Of a stretch of 64,000 nt of DNA, positions 7,918-17,538 are shown one piece after another. The stretch covers positions 2,232,001-2,296,000 of the forward strand of contig JBBAAO010000001.1 in NCBI GenBank assembly GCA_041658205.1, read 5' to 3'. The notes beneath the pieces are model-generated. The model was not told where the DNA came from. It saw only the letters and a program-made list of their open reading frames with translations, and did not search any database. The position numbers and the translations under genes were made by a program. The first letter of the stretch is position 1, and every line of letters starts with the position of its first letter. The stretch comes from Bacteroidota bacterium. GTDB taxonomy: Bacteria > Bacteroidota > Ignavibacteria > UBA10030 > UBA8401.

Positions 7918-10308
7918 TTATTTGCCAAGAGTAACTACAATAATGTGTTCGCTCGTATTGTCGAGAAGCGGAAGTACACATTTTCCACATTCAACTGGAA
8001 ATTCATTCCCATCGACCAGCACTTTTTTGGCTGAACCGGAAACGCGTTGTGGATTTTTTACAGTGATGTGATATGTGGTCCCGCGAAAAATTCTTTTCAC
8101 AGAAAATTCTTTCCATGATTTCGGAATGCATGGATCGACAAGCAAACCGTCGCGTGTGGCACGAATTCCAAGAATCCATTCTGTCCCTGCTTTAAATAAC
8201 CATGCAGCTGAACCGGTATACCATGTCCAACCGCCGCGGCCGTAAAACCGTGAATCCGGCCCGTCGATATTTCCAGGAGTGACATATGGCTCCGCAACAT
8301 ATTCATCTGGTTTAGCACCACGAATAATAGGATTGATCTTTGAAAATGAGCGGAATGCCGCCTCCGCACGTTTTAATTTTGCGTGTGCAATGATAGACCA
8401 GGTAGCGGCATGCGTATAGGTCCCGCCATTTTCTCTCATTCCGGGAGCATATCGTGTTAAATATCCAATATTCGTATCGGGTGTTGCATAACCGGGATAC
8501 ACCAGGACGGTTCCTGCTTTATATTCCAACGAATGTTCGACAACATCCATCACTTGATGAGCCCGTTGTTCATCAGCCACATCACTGATGACGGACCACG
8601 TCTGTGTGTTCAGCCATATCTTCCCTTCCGGACTCGACTGACTTCCCAATTTTTCACCATTGTCTTTTGTGGCGCCAAAATAGTATTTCCCATCCCAGCC
8701 ATTCATATTCAGTGATTCACGTAATTTCTTCGAACGATTTTGATAGAGATCAACTCGATTGAAATCGTTCATTTTTTCTGCCATGGGTATTGTGTCTAGA
8801 AGAATTCGATACAGAAATTGTCCAAGCCATATCGATTCACCCTTCCATTGTAACCCGACGGCACTGAGTCCGTCATTCCAATCACCTGCACCAATCAAGG
8901 GCAACCCGCGACTGCTCATACGTGTATAAACTTTTTCAATTGCACGAATGCAATGATCATACAACGAGACATCGGTCTCGTCGTCCAAAAACGGTTGTTG
9001 TTCATTCAGAATGGAAAAATCATTCGTCTCTTGTATATATGCGGCAACAACGTATGGAAGCCAAAGCAGATCGTCCGTCATTTCTGTCGGTAACCCGACT
9101 TCGGAAAGAGGATGCCACCAATGATACACTTGTCCATCTTTGAATTGATGACGTGCGTGAAGCAAAATCTGCTTTTTCGTTTGCGATGGATCAATAGGGA
9201 GAAAAATCTGGCTATCCTGTAGCTGATCACGGAAACCAAACGCCCCGCCGGTCTGATAATATCCCGTCCTCCCCCACAATCGCCCCGCAATCGTCTGATA
9301 CTTCAACCATGTATTCAACATGATATTCATGGATTCATCTGGCGTATTCACTTCCATTGTTCCGAGCAATGAATCCCATTTCTTCTGCATTTCGTCGAAT
9401 GCTTTGTTAACATTGCTAACCGATGTGTAGTGTTTAATATATTCTTTCGCAGTTGTTTTATTTTCGGTCGCGCCGAGGATGAAGACAACTTCTTTTGATT
9501 CATTTGCTTTCAGCCGGATTTTCACCTGCAAACTGCCGATAGCATCCAATGAATTACCCGATTGGCGTTTCAATTTTCCTTCTACCATCGATACCGGAGC
9601 GCGCTGATTTTGATACATTCCCATGAAAGATTCTTTGTCGCAATCATATGAACTTGGTTTTATGCTTGAGGCATGGAACGCAACATATTCCCATTCGCGA
9701 TTCCAATGACCGTTTGGAGATGGGACTTCCCACAGTCTTTTTGTCCCAAAAATTGCTCCTTGCGAAGCATCGTACTCCGTATTCAGAAAACATTTATGAA
9801 ATTCACGATGCCAATCCGGAGCGGAACCGAGATTCCATTCAAAATAGGTGTACAGCGAAAGAGTTCTTACACTCTTCGAAGTATTTTTTAACGTCACCTT
9901 CCATATCTCAACTGGTGCATCATTAGCAATGAACATCAACATCTCGCTTTCGATCCCATTATTCCTTGATGTGATCTTAGAATACCCAACACCATGACGT
10001 ACTTCGTAAAAATCTGGTTTTGAACAGACAGGTTTCCAACCTGCCGACCAGAATTTTTTGCTCTTATCATCACGGAGATAGAGATATTTTCCCCACTCAT
10101 CTTTTACTAAATCCTGCTCCCATCGTGTGATTCTATTTAATTGCGCGTTTGTTTTCCAACTGTACCCGCTTCCGGTTTGAGAAACGACTGCTCCATAATC
10201 TCCGTTCGTCAACAGGTTTATCCATGGACGAGGTGTCTTATAATTGGTAATAACAAATTCTTTACCCTGTTTGGCAAAGTAGCCGTACTTTGTTTTAAAA
10301 TTTTTCAC
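7918..10308 (-). CDS. GH94 family beta-gluco-oligosaccharide phosphorylase
   Basis: 796 aa. The N-terminus (KYGYFAKQGKEFVIT, then TPRPWINLL) and the segment DLVKDEWGKYLYLRD resemble cellobiose/laminaribiose phosphorylases. The N-terminal beta-sandwich (1-280) is followed by a linker and an (alpha/alpha)6 barrel with FGFRDQLQDS and GAGDWNDG (475-480), which carries the catalytic aspartate of GH94. No signal peptide: cytoplasmic. The reaction expected is phosphorolysis of a beta-linked gluco-oligosaccharide to alpha-glucose 1-phosphate, saving ATP. The length matches cellobiose-phosphorylase-type enzymes rather than the roughly 1100-aa sophoro-oligosaccharide phosphorylases, so beta-1,2 specificity is an inference from the two adjacent GH144 genes. 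The start is GTG (10308), with no strong ribosome-binding site. Confidence 0.88.
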   Translation of the reverse strand: MKNFKTKYGYFAKQGKEFVITNYKTPRPWINLLTNGDYGAVVSQTGSGYSWKTNAQLNRITRWEQDLVKDEWGKYLYLRDDKSKKFWSAGWKPVCSKPDFYEVRHGVGYSKITSRNNGIESEMLMFIANDAPVEIWKVTLKNTSKSVRTLSLYTYFEWNLGSAPDWHREFHKCFLNTEYDASQGAIFGTKRLWEVPSPNGHWNREWEYVAFHASSIKPSSYDCDKESFMGMYQNQRAPVSMVEGKLKRQSGNSLDAIGSLQVKIRLKANESKEVVFILGATENKTTAKEYIKHYTSVSNVNKAFDEMQKKWDSLLGTMEVNTPDESMNIMLNTWLKYQTIAGRLWGRTGYYQTGGAFGFRDQLQDSQIFLPIDPSQTKKQILLHARHQFKDGQVYHWWHPLSEVGLPTEMTDDLLWLPYVVAAYIQETNDFSILNEQQPFLDDETDVSLYDHCIRAIEKVYTRMSSRGLPLIGAGDWNDGLSAVGLQWKGESIWLGQFLYRILLDTIPMAEKMNDFNRVDLYQNRSKKLRESLNMNGWDGKYYFGATKDNGEKLGSQSSPEGKIWLNTQTWSVISDVADEQRAHQVMDVVEHSLEYKAGTVLVYPGYATPDTNIGYLTRYAPGMRENGGTYTHAATWSIIAHAKLKRAEAAFRSFSKINPIIRGAKPDEYVAEPYVTPGNIDGPDSRFYGRGGWTWYTGSAAWLFKAGTEWILGIRATRDGLLVDPCIPKSWKEFSVKRIFRGTTYHITVKNPQRVSGSAKKVLVDGNEFPVECGKCVLPLLDNTSEHIIVVTLGK

Positions 10309-10340
10309 AGTAGTTTTTTAAGTAATTCCAATGAACGTTA

Positions 10341-11351
10341 TTAAAATTCCATGCCAACGGTCATCCGTTGTGTATCACCAAGACGTTGATGCTGAATCCA
10401 TGAATAATCGATATGCAGAATATATTGGGCAATCTCCCATTCAATCCCTCCGCCAAATGTTAAGCCCAATTCAGAATCGGTTTGAAAAAGATGTTGGTAT
10501 CCCCCACGCAATGCAAACGAATTCAAAAATTTATATTCACCGCCAAAACTGATACTCTCAGAATTATCGCTGGGATGGAATGCATCGATGGAAAAATACA
10601 ATTCATTATTTTCATTGAGTTTTACAGGATAACCGAACCCAACGCGAAAGACCACGGGCAGTGAAAATTCTTCCGTGATCAGTTCCCCAGGTAAACTGCT
10701 GTTGTCTCCATTTCGTGTCGGATCAAGATCATATCGAATTCGGAGATCTCTTCCGTTATATTTTCCGCGCATGCCGAAATTCGAGAGACTGGCACCAAGC
10801 TGCAGTCCATCATCACTGATTTGATACAATGTCCCAAAATTAAAAGCAAATACCGACAAACTGGAATGCCAAATTGTTTCTTGCACATACGATAATTGTA
10901 TTCCGGCGGAGAATCGATCGGTAATCTTTTGTCCAAAACCGATTCCAAAAGAGTAGTCTGCAACGGAATATTGTTCGCCGGTACCAAGCGGTTGTTCCAC
11001 AGTCCGTACCGGTATCTCTCCCGAATTTAATGACGACATTGAAATCGACATTGAACTGTTCTCCGTTATGCGTAATGCAGCAGTAAAATAATCCAGTGTA
11101 ATACCTGCAAACCATGTATTGTGAGTAAACTGTGCACCGGAATTTGTCATGTGTCCAAGTGCGGCGGGATTATAATACAATGCCATTGCTTCATCGCTTT
11201 GTGCCACGCCGGCATTGCCCATGGCGGATATTTTTCCGCTTGGTTCAATCAGAAGAAATTGTCCAATCGTCGTACCGGTTTTTGTCTGTGCTGAAACAAG
11301 ATGCAACACAATAAGACCGGTTGAGATAAGATAGAGAAATTGTTTGTTCAT
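10341..11351 (-). CDS. PorV/PorQ-like outer-membrane beta-barrel (T9SS-associated family)
   Basis: A 336-aa protein with a signal peptide (ending near LVSAQ) and then the family start GQFLLIEPSGKISAMGNAGVA, followed by ALYYNPAALG. These are hallmarks of the PorV/PorQ (UPF0164, FadL-related) barrels that shuttle T9SS cargo or hold it at the outer membrane. The remainder is alternating amphipathic beta strands ending in an aromatic-terminated strand (RMTVGMEF). It sits between the FnIII protein and the GH94 gene, so it may be a dedicated export or docking barrel for this glucan system rather than the general T9SS component. That division of labour is inference. Confidence 0.75.
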   Translation of the reverse strand: MNKQFLYLISTGLIVLHLVSAQTKTGTTIGQFLLIEPSGKISAMGNAGVAQSDEAMALYYNPAALGHMTNSGAQFTHNTWFAGITLDYFTAALRITENSSMSISMSSLNSGEIPVRTVEQPLGTGEQYSVADYSFGIGFGQKITDRFSAGIQLSYVQETIWHSSLSVFAFNFGTLYQISDDGLQLGASLSNFGMRGKYNGRDLRIRYDLDPTRNGDNSSLPGELITEEFSLPVVFRVGFGYPVKLNENNELYFSIDAFHPSDNSESISFGGEYKFLNSFALRGGYQHLFQTDSELGLTFGGGIEWEIAQYILHIDYSWIQHQRLGDTQRMTVGMEF

Positions 11352-11365
11352 ATCGGTGAAAGAAA

Positions 11366-14300
11366 TTATTTAATGATAGCAAATTTTCCCACATGTGTGC
11401 CGGTTTGATTGCCGTCCACGTGGAAAATATATAATCCTGGTGCCGCATCCATATTATCTTTAGTACGTAAATTCCATGCAACAACTCCGTCATTCGATCC
11501 GTCGTGCCGGAGCGTTTGCACCAAGTCGCCTTTAACAGTATAGACGCGGATGACTGCATTCATCGGTATCCCGCGGAATTCCACTTTCCGTTCCCCTCGT
11601 CCTGAGATAGCAAATTTTTCCGGTTCAAAACTAGCTGCCCCCACGTATGGATTTGGAACAACATATGGTTGCTGCGTAAAATCTGTTTTGGCTTTGGCGG
11701 CGTCCACACGTTGACCAGTAGTGTAAAAAGTAAATTCATCCTTTGCATGAAATGGAAGTTTCAAACGAAGAACAAACACGTCTCCTTGTTGCGGGTTTAC
11801 GACCGGCCCGCGTATATATTGACCGGTGGTGTCAACAGAGATCGTCCAAATGACATCCGGCAATCCCGGAAGATTCTGTTGTGTGTTTGTATCAAGAATA
11901 TTGATGAATTCGGTATGTGCACTAAGTGTACTATCATTATTGCTGTCATAGAATGTATAACGCAATTTCATCAACGATCCATCCTCTTTCACCGCATACA
12001 CTTTGAATTTTGAAGGACGGTTTTTTAAAGAGCCGGGATTAAAACGGAATGACGTGTCAACAATTGCGTTGCTGAATTCAATGCGAATATCGTTCGGATA
12101 CATTGGTCGCATTTTTTCCGGTTTGACAGACGTTGTTGCTTCAAACAGCATCTTAAATTTAAAATTAGCAGCGCTCCCCGCTAACAATCCAGTTCCGGCG
12201 GTATCAATTGTTGAAAGTGATTGTGTCTTTATGATCGGTTTGATACCGGCACCGACTTGACCGTTTCCTTTGCCATCCAAATCTGTTCCTCGATCTATAT
12301 AGGTAGTCCCGTTTGCACTATCAATTAATTCATAATAATCGGATCGAATATCAGAGGTGACAGAATTTTTGAATCTCAAAACCAGCGTCCTGTTATTTGG
12401 TACACGGTCAGAATTTACAATTTCCATGTCAACCGTTCCGACTCCATTCCCTTTCGTGTGAAACACAGAACTAGTTTGTGCCGGTACAAAACCAGAAACT
12501 TTTGGTTCTGGACGTACTTCTACGGCATTCGGTGGGAGTATAATTCCACCTCTTACCGTTCGAGAAACAGAAACGGCATTTTCGGAAGGATAAAAACCGA
12601 GAGAGTCGTTTCCATAATCATAGGCAACAATAGCATAAAAATATGTCTGTCCGTTTACCACGGTTGTATCTTTAAAATTGTGCCGAATTCCCGACTCATT
12701 ACCCATGAAGTATTGCACGCCATCAACAGAAAGATTCGAATATCCTTGAATATCATCCACAACGTCAAATTGAACAAGAGGTTTTCCAAAAACCATCGGT
12801 CCGGTTCCTTGTGCGTTGGAGATCACCTTGATGTCGCGGAATTCCGGATCGGTGGCTCGATAGATTCTATATCCTTCAAAATCATTTTTGTATGAAATCG
12901 GATCGATACTTCGTTCAGCAATATCATTCCATGAAAGTCTCACAACACCGTCGCCCGATTCCGCATGCAGCGTTGGGCGCGGCGGCGGCGTGGCAAATTG
13001 ATAGTTAGCATTGTAAATCTGCTGCACAACAGAAACTGTTTTTCGCAGATCATACAGATCATTACCGTACGCCAATGCCAGGCTAAAACGTTCGCGACTG
13101 CCGGCGGGGAGTTTAAAGGTTCCGGAAGCAAATAGGAATCCGATATTATAATCCAGAGCTAACGATGGACCGAACGGTAATTTTCCATTGTCTGCGGTAA
13201 ATTGTTCATACAATTCTTTTGGCCAAAATTTTTGACTTCCCGGATCATTCCAGAATACAATTCCATCTGTTTCACCGCCGGGATTTGATTTTCCCGGTGC
13301 AATGCGATTAATTTTAAATCCCGTGAGACCAATCTGATCAGATTCGTGCAGATCGGTTTCCCCGAAATTCGTTTCTCCTTGAGATGGTTTTCCATCATTC
13401 TCACCCGCGTCATTCGTCCCAAAAATTCCATCAGTACCTGTATCATGAAATCGCGCTGACCAATCCATATCTTCATCACCGGTGAACCAAACACTGTCTC
13501 TATATGCTGGTCGCGATGTGACTGGTCCATAAATAATTTCGAATTTTGTCCGGTCATAATTTGCATTGATGTAATTCAAAATATTCTGCTGTCCGGTAAT
13601 CTTTTGACCAGAATTTCCGTCTCGTTTTTCATCGGTAATACCGTCAGCATCGTTATCGGCGACATCATCCTGTTTCCCGGGTGTTTCCAAATAGGCATAA
13701 CCGAGATATCCGGTCTTTCCGCAATTATTCACCAAACTCTTACCGTGACCGTATGAATCCCATGTATAAACGAGATTCAATCCAAAGGATTTATCGTAGA
13801 AAGCATTATCGTCATCCGATTCAGGCAAAGGATCGCATCCAATGGCGGAACCACCTACACCGGAATCCATATAGAGACCGAAGATAATATTGTCGAGGTA
13901 GTCCGTAGTTCCTTCATTCGAAATATCGTAGTGCCAAAATATAACATTGCCTGCTTGGGGATTTGACCATTGGAATCCGCGTGTTTCAATACGTAATCCC
14001 AAACCGCGGCGTGACGAATCGCGAAAATCGGCAGTAAAGGCGGGGATTCTATATTCATCATCATCCAGAACAAAGAAACTTTCTTGATCGGCTACAATCC
14101 GTTTTCCGAAATATCCGTTCCATGTCGCAGTCGATGGATCCGAATCTGTACCATTAGGTCCAAGTCCATCATTTTTCCAACCCGGATCCGAAATATCATT
14201 TAGTTTATCAATCCATTCATTCGGCCACGTTCTTGGAAGATGACTCATCGCCGGAGAACGGTCTCGATTAATCGAAACATCCGATTGAAAATATCCTGGG

Positions 14301-14707
14301 CGCGGTTCAAATCGCATATCTCGCAGTGTTCCAATAATTTTTTGTTGGCGTTCGCGAAATCCGGTTTCCATAATCCAATCAAATTCGTTTGTCGATTTTT
14401 TGATCTTTGCCAAAACAAATGGTGTGATACCGTCGCTATAATTCATACCAGCCCCTTTTGGTACTTCAACGGAATGGAATGTACTAAGATCAACGTTGAT
14501 TGGATCGATTGGATAGTCACCTACCATGCCGAAATTCAAAAAGGTCGATCGGATATTATTGGCATCGTGCGTTCCTGCTCGTTCAAAGCTGAAATTCCCC
14601 CGCCGTTCTTTTGGCACAACGGGAAACAATATCGTCTGCGGAAGAATTTCCTGACAGACAAGAAGTACGGCAAACGCGTACGGCAGAATTACAAATGATC
14701 GTTTCAT
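11366..14707 (-). CDS. Large exported FnIII protein with C-terminal FlgD/T9SS-like domain, unknown function
   Basis: 1113 aa from the ATG at 14707 (an adjacent ATG at 14710 is equally possible; the longest frame would overlap the TonB-receptor gene). It has a signal peptide (MKRSFVILPYAFAVLLVCQEILPQT). The middle has two Asp/Asn-rich, calcium-site-like stretches (DVADNDADGITDEKRDG; TGTDGIFGTNDAGENDG), then an FnIII-like part around SWNDIAERSIDPISYKNDFEGYRIYRA. The last 90 residues (YVVPNPYVG, then VIRVYTVKGDLVQTL, then GLYIFHVDG) form a FlgD-like/T9SS-like C-terminal domain. Proteins of this build often lie between a TonB receptor and a PorV-like barrel in Ignavibacteria-type genomes, and it may form part of the surface uptake complex. 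No biochemical function is recognisable. Confidence 0.7.
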   Translation of the reverse strand: MKRSFVILPYAFAVLLVCQEILPQTILFPVVPKERRGNFSFERAGTHDANNIRSTFLNFGMVGDYPIDPINVDLSTFHSVEVPKGAGMNYSDGITPFVLAKIKKSTNEFDWIMETGFRERQQKIIGTLRDMRFEPRPGYFQSDVSINRDRSPAMSHLPRTWPNEWIDKLNDISDPGWKNDGLGPNGTDSDPSTATWNGYFGKRIVADQESFFVLDDDEYRIPAFTADFRDSSRRGLGLRIETRGFQWSNPQAGNVIFWHYDISNEGTTDYLDNIIFGLYMDSGVGGSAIGCDPLPESDDDNAFYDKSFGLNLVYTWDSYGHGKSLVNNCGKTGYLGYAYLETPGKQDDVADNDADGITDEKRDGNSGQKITGQQNILNYINANYDRTKFEIIYGPVTSRPAYRDSVWFTGDEDMDWSARFHDTGTDGIFGTNDAGENDGKPSQGETNFGETDLHESDQIGLTGFKINRIAPGKSNPGGETDGIVFWNDPGSQKFWPKELYEQFTADNGKLPFGPSLALDYNIGFLFASGTFKLPAGSRERFSLALAYGNDLYDLRKTVSVVQQIYNANYQFATPPPRPTLHAESGDGVVRLSWNDIAERSIDPISYKNDFEGYRIYRATDPEFRDIKVISNAQGTGPMVFGKPLVQFDVVDDIQGYSNLSVDGVQYFMGNESGIRHNFKDTTVVNGQTYFYAIVAYDYGNDSLGFYPSENAVSVSRTVRGGIILPPNAVEVRPEPKVSGFVPAQTSSVFHTKGNGVGTVDMEIVNSDRVPNNRTLVLRFKNSVTSDIRSDYYELIDSANGTTYIDRGTDLDGKGNGQVGAGIKPIIKTQSLSTIDTAGTGLLAGSAANFKFKMLFEATTSVKPEKMRPMYPNDIRIEFSNAIVDTSFRFNPGSLKNRPSKFKVYAVKEDGSLMKLRYTFYDSNNDSTLSAHTEFINILDTNTQQNLPGLPDVIWTISVDTTGQYIRGPVVNPQQGDVFVLRLKLPFHAKDEFTFYTTGQRVDAAKAKTDFTQQPYVVPNPYVGAASFEPEKFAISGRGERKVEFRGIPMNAVIRVYTVKGDLVQTLRHDGSNDGVVAWNLRTKDNMDAAPGLYIFHVDGNQTGTHVGKFAIIK

Positions 14708-14732
14708 CATACAAGAATATTGTTTATAAACA

Positions 14733-17411
14733 TTAGTCAATCAATGAAGACCCTCGAATTGAAATACCTATTTCTATCCTTCGCGGAGAATTATACCGTC
14801 CGGGATCTGTCAATGTCACCCTGTCCGATACCGGCGAAAGTGAATAGTCAGGACTTCCAGTCGTCGTAAACACAAAACCATTGAAGAATGAAGCATTAAA
14901 AACATTGAAGATGCGGATAAATGCGCTGAGATGAATTCCATCAAGAAGAAAATTCTTTTCACCCCTCAAATCAACAACAATACCATTTGATTTTCTACCC
15001 GAATTATTTTCAAGATCAGCACCAAATCCAGATCCGATGAGCGGCGTATATGGTTGTCCGGACGCGTACCTTGCAATAGCAGTAATGGAATAGTTATTCT
15101 GTTCTTGCAATGATACATTTCCGTTGAGTGTGTGTCGCTGATCCCATTCAAACGGCACTTCGCGGGGATTTGCATCTTTTCCCGCTGCCGCGCGCGTTGC
15201 CGTTTCTGACGGATTGCTCGAATTTCCCAGCGCAAATTGGTTTGAATAATCAAGCGACGCGTTGATCAACGAACCACTGCGAAAATCCAACGCAAGTGTA
15301 AATCCGCTGACACTGCCGAAATCAACATTTGTCAGCCGGGAATATTTGGCGGCGTTATACGTTTCAATAAATTCAACTCCCAACAGATCACGAATATCTT
15401 TATAGAACATACTTCCATCAATCCCAAAGTTGTCGTTCAGCTGCATTTTCATTCCAAACTCATATTGAGTGGTGAACTCAGGACGAAGATCAGGATTACC
15501 AAGGACGGAATAGCTCACGCCATTTGCAAGATCCTTCAGAATACTGTAATCAGAATTGGAAAAAAATTGATTGATGGCAGGAAGTTGATAAAAATGTCCA
15601 TAAGAAAAATAGATCGAACCATTCACCATGATGGGATAGGAGATTCCTAGTCTTGGAGCAATCGCAATTTTTTCAGATGTCTTTTTTGGCTTTGAAGTCG
15701 GGAAACCAACAATAGCATTTGCCGGATTTTGCAAATCACTTGGTATGGTTGTGCTTGCGTCAAAATATTCCATGCGCACACCGCCACGGACAGCGATATC
15801 TTTCCATTCGACCCTGTCTTGAGCATACATCGAAAATGATACTGGCGTATAATTTTGTGGCGGCGGAAAGAGCGGACTGTTGACATACGCATGTAACGCA
15901 CCGGTAACACTATCGCGATCAATCACCCCAGGATTTCCATAGGTAATATCCGGCAATTGTAATTCAGCACCAACCTTCACCAGATGAATGTTTGTCACTT
16001 GCGCGGTGATAGAAGTTTTAATGATATTCACTGTGGTTTTTTCGATATAACGGCCGAGATCAACACCTTGTATAATCGCTCCATTGGCGTAATCTGCATC
16101 GCCGCGCGGCTGTTTCGCCTGATAATATCGCGGATCGTTTACATCTTCATATTTATAATCGCGGTAGTCAATAATATTTTGCCGAAGATTGACTGTATAA
16201 AATATTTTTTCCGTCAACATGTGTGTGAAATCAAAACCATGTACGATAGAAAAAAATCGCGGAGTTTTTATTCCATCCGGATTCAATCTGTAATTAAATA
16301 GATTTGAACTATATGTTCTGTTATTGGTGAGATTAAAAATAGCCTGATAACTGATCTGCATTCCTTGAAATGATGCATTGGATAATTTCATTTGACCGGA
16401 CCATTCATCATTCGAGGTCAGCGGAATCAGTTTGTTATCTCCGGTAGGGTAAAATTTCTTCGTATTAAAGTCCGACGTATCGGTAGGATTGAACTTGCGG
16501 GTAGCGAAATAATACCCATCCGAAGCATATCTGCGAGCGCTTAAGAGAAATGTTGTTTTCGAAATTCCTGTCGGTCCGCTCAAAGCAAATTGATAACTTT
16601 GGATTGCCAACGGATTGATCCGTTCCAGATAGGGATATTTGGAAACTTTACCGATGCCGACGTAATCGCCGATATATGATTCGGCAGACCAATCAAGCTT
16701 GTCATTAAAACCACTTCTCAGTACGGCGTTCACCACGCCGCTCATTGCTTGTCCATATTCCGCATCAAAAGTACCGCTGATCACCTGCACTTCCTGCAAC
16801 ACTGAACGATCCAACGAAACTGACGACGCATTTGTCAGAGGATTATTTACTGACACTCCATCTACCTGATATTGAACTTCTCCTATTCGTCCACCGCGAA
16901 AATGTCCGTCGACAACGCCGGCTTGTAAGTTTACTATATCCTGGAGATTTTGAACAGGTAAAAGAGAAATTTGTTCTTTACTCATGATTGATACGGCGCT
17001 TGTTTGCCGCGTATCTACTATTGGTTTTTCAGCAATCACAACCACTTCCGAACCAACGATCACTTCTTCTGATAGATTCTCATTAAGGGTTGTCGTTTGT
17101 TCGGAACTGATTTCAATTCCTTTCACGACTTTTGAACCGAACCCGACACTACTCATCCGAACATCATAGGTACCAGGAGGAATATTGATGATGACAAAAT
17201 ACCCTTCAAAATCTGTCGCCGATCCCATCGTTGTTCCCTGAATAATAATATTGACCCCGATCAGAGGTTCATTACTTTTTTTATCGACGATATGCCCGGT
17301 TAGTTTCCCCGATGAACCAGCCGATAAAATTGTTGGAAGGAATAACAGAACGAAATAGAAAATCCATAACGTCTTGACGGGTGATTGGTGCGTTGTAAAC
17401 ATCGTTTTCAT
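14733..17411 (-). CDS. TonB-dependent receptor with carboxypeptidase-like regulatory domain
   Basis: 892 aa. Signal peptide (1 to about 31), then a CarboxypepD_reg-like domain (GKLTGHIVDKKSNEPLIGVNIIIQG, about 35-115), a plug domain (about 125-235; QNLQDIVNLQAGVVDG, VQYQVDGVSVNNPL, EYGQAMSGVVNAVLRSG) and a 22-strand-type barrel to the end (GISYPIMVNGSIYFSYGHFYQLP; NPDLRPEFTTQYEFGMKMQL). It is the likely outer-membrane importer for oligosaccharides of this cluster. No SusD-like lipoprotein is adjacent, unlike classical Bacteroides loci. Upstream lies a perfect 12-bp hairpin that may lower read-through from the preceding gene. Confidence 0.9.
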   Translation of the reverse strand: MKTMFTTHQSPVKTLWIFYFVLLFLPTILSAGSSGKLTGHIVDKKSNEPLIGVNIIIQGTTMGSATDFEGYFVIINIPPGTYDVRMSSVGFGSKVVKGIEISSEQTTTLNENLSEEVIVGSEVVVIAEKPIVDTRQTSAVSIMSKEQISLLPVQNLQDIVNLQAGVVDGHFRGGRIGEVQYQVDGVSVNNPLTNASSVSLDRSVLQEVQVISGTFDAEYGQAMSGVVNAVLRSGFNDKLDWSAESYIGDYVGIGKVSKYPYLERINPLAIQSYQFALSGPTGISKTTFLLSARRYASDGYYFATRKFNPTDTSDFNTKKFYPTGDNKLIPLTSNDEWSGQMKLSNASFQGMQISYQAIFNLTNNRTYSSNLFNYRLNPDGIKTPRFFSIVHGFDFTHMLTEKIFYTVNLRQNIIDYRDYKYEDVNDPRYYQAKQPRGDADYANGAIIQGVDLGRYIEKTTVNIIKTSITAQVTNIHLVKVGAELQLPDITYGNPGVIDRDSVTGALHAYVNSPLFPPPQNYTPVSFSMYAQDRVEWKDIAVRGGVRMEYFDASTTIPSDLQNPANAIVGFPTSKPKKTSEKIAIAPRLGISYPIMVNGSIYFSYGHFYQLPAINQFFSNSDYSILKDLANGVSYSVLGNPDLRPEFTTQYEFGMKMQLNDNFGIDGSMFYKDIRDLLGVEFIETYNAAKYSRLTNVDFGSVSGFTLALDFRSGSLINASLDYSNQFALGNSSNPSETATRAAAGKDANPREVPFEWDQRHTLNGNVSLQEQNNYSITAIARYASGQPYTPLIGSGFGADLENNSGRKSNGIVVDLRGEKNFLLDGIHLSAFIRIFNVFNASFFNGFVFTTTGSPDYSLSPVSDRVTLTDPGRYNSPRRIEIGISIRGSSLID

Positions 17412-17497
17412 GTGAGATGAATTTATGTTTTGAGCGTCGATCGTTGCTTTGTATCTATGGAATACCAGTGGAACGACATACTGAGCTGATCATAAAA

Positions 17498-17526
17498 CAT
17501 GAGAGAGAGTCGGGCTCTCTCTCATG
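17498..17526 (-). terminator. Perfect 12-bp hairpin between CBM9 gene and TonB receptor gene
   Basis: CATGAGAGAGAG at 17498-17509 pairs perfectly with CTCTCTCTCATG at 17515-17526 around a 5-nt loop. On the minus strand the stem is followed by only a short T-run (TTTTATG), so it may be a weak terminator, an attenuator or an mRNA-processing/stabilising hairpin. It lies just after the stop codon of the gene at 17539. Confidence 0.5.
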
Positions 17527-17538
17527 GATAGAAATTGA

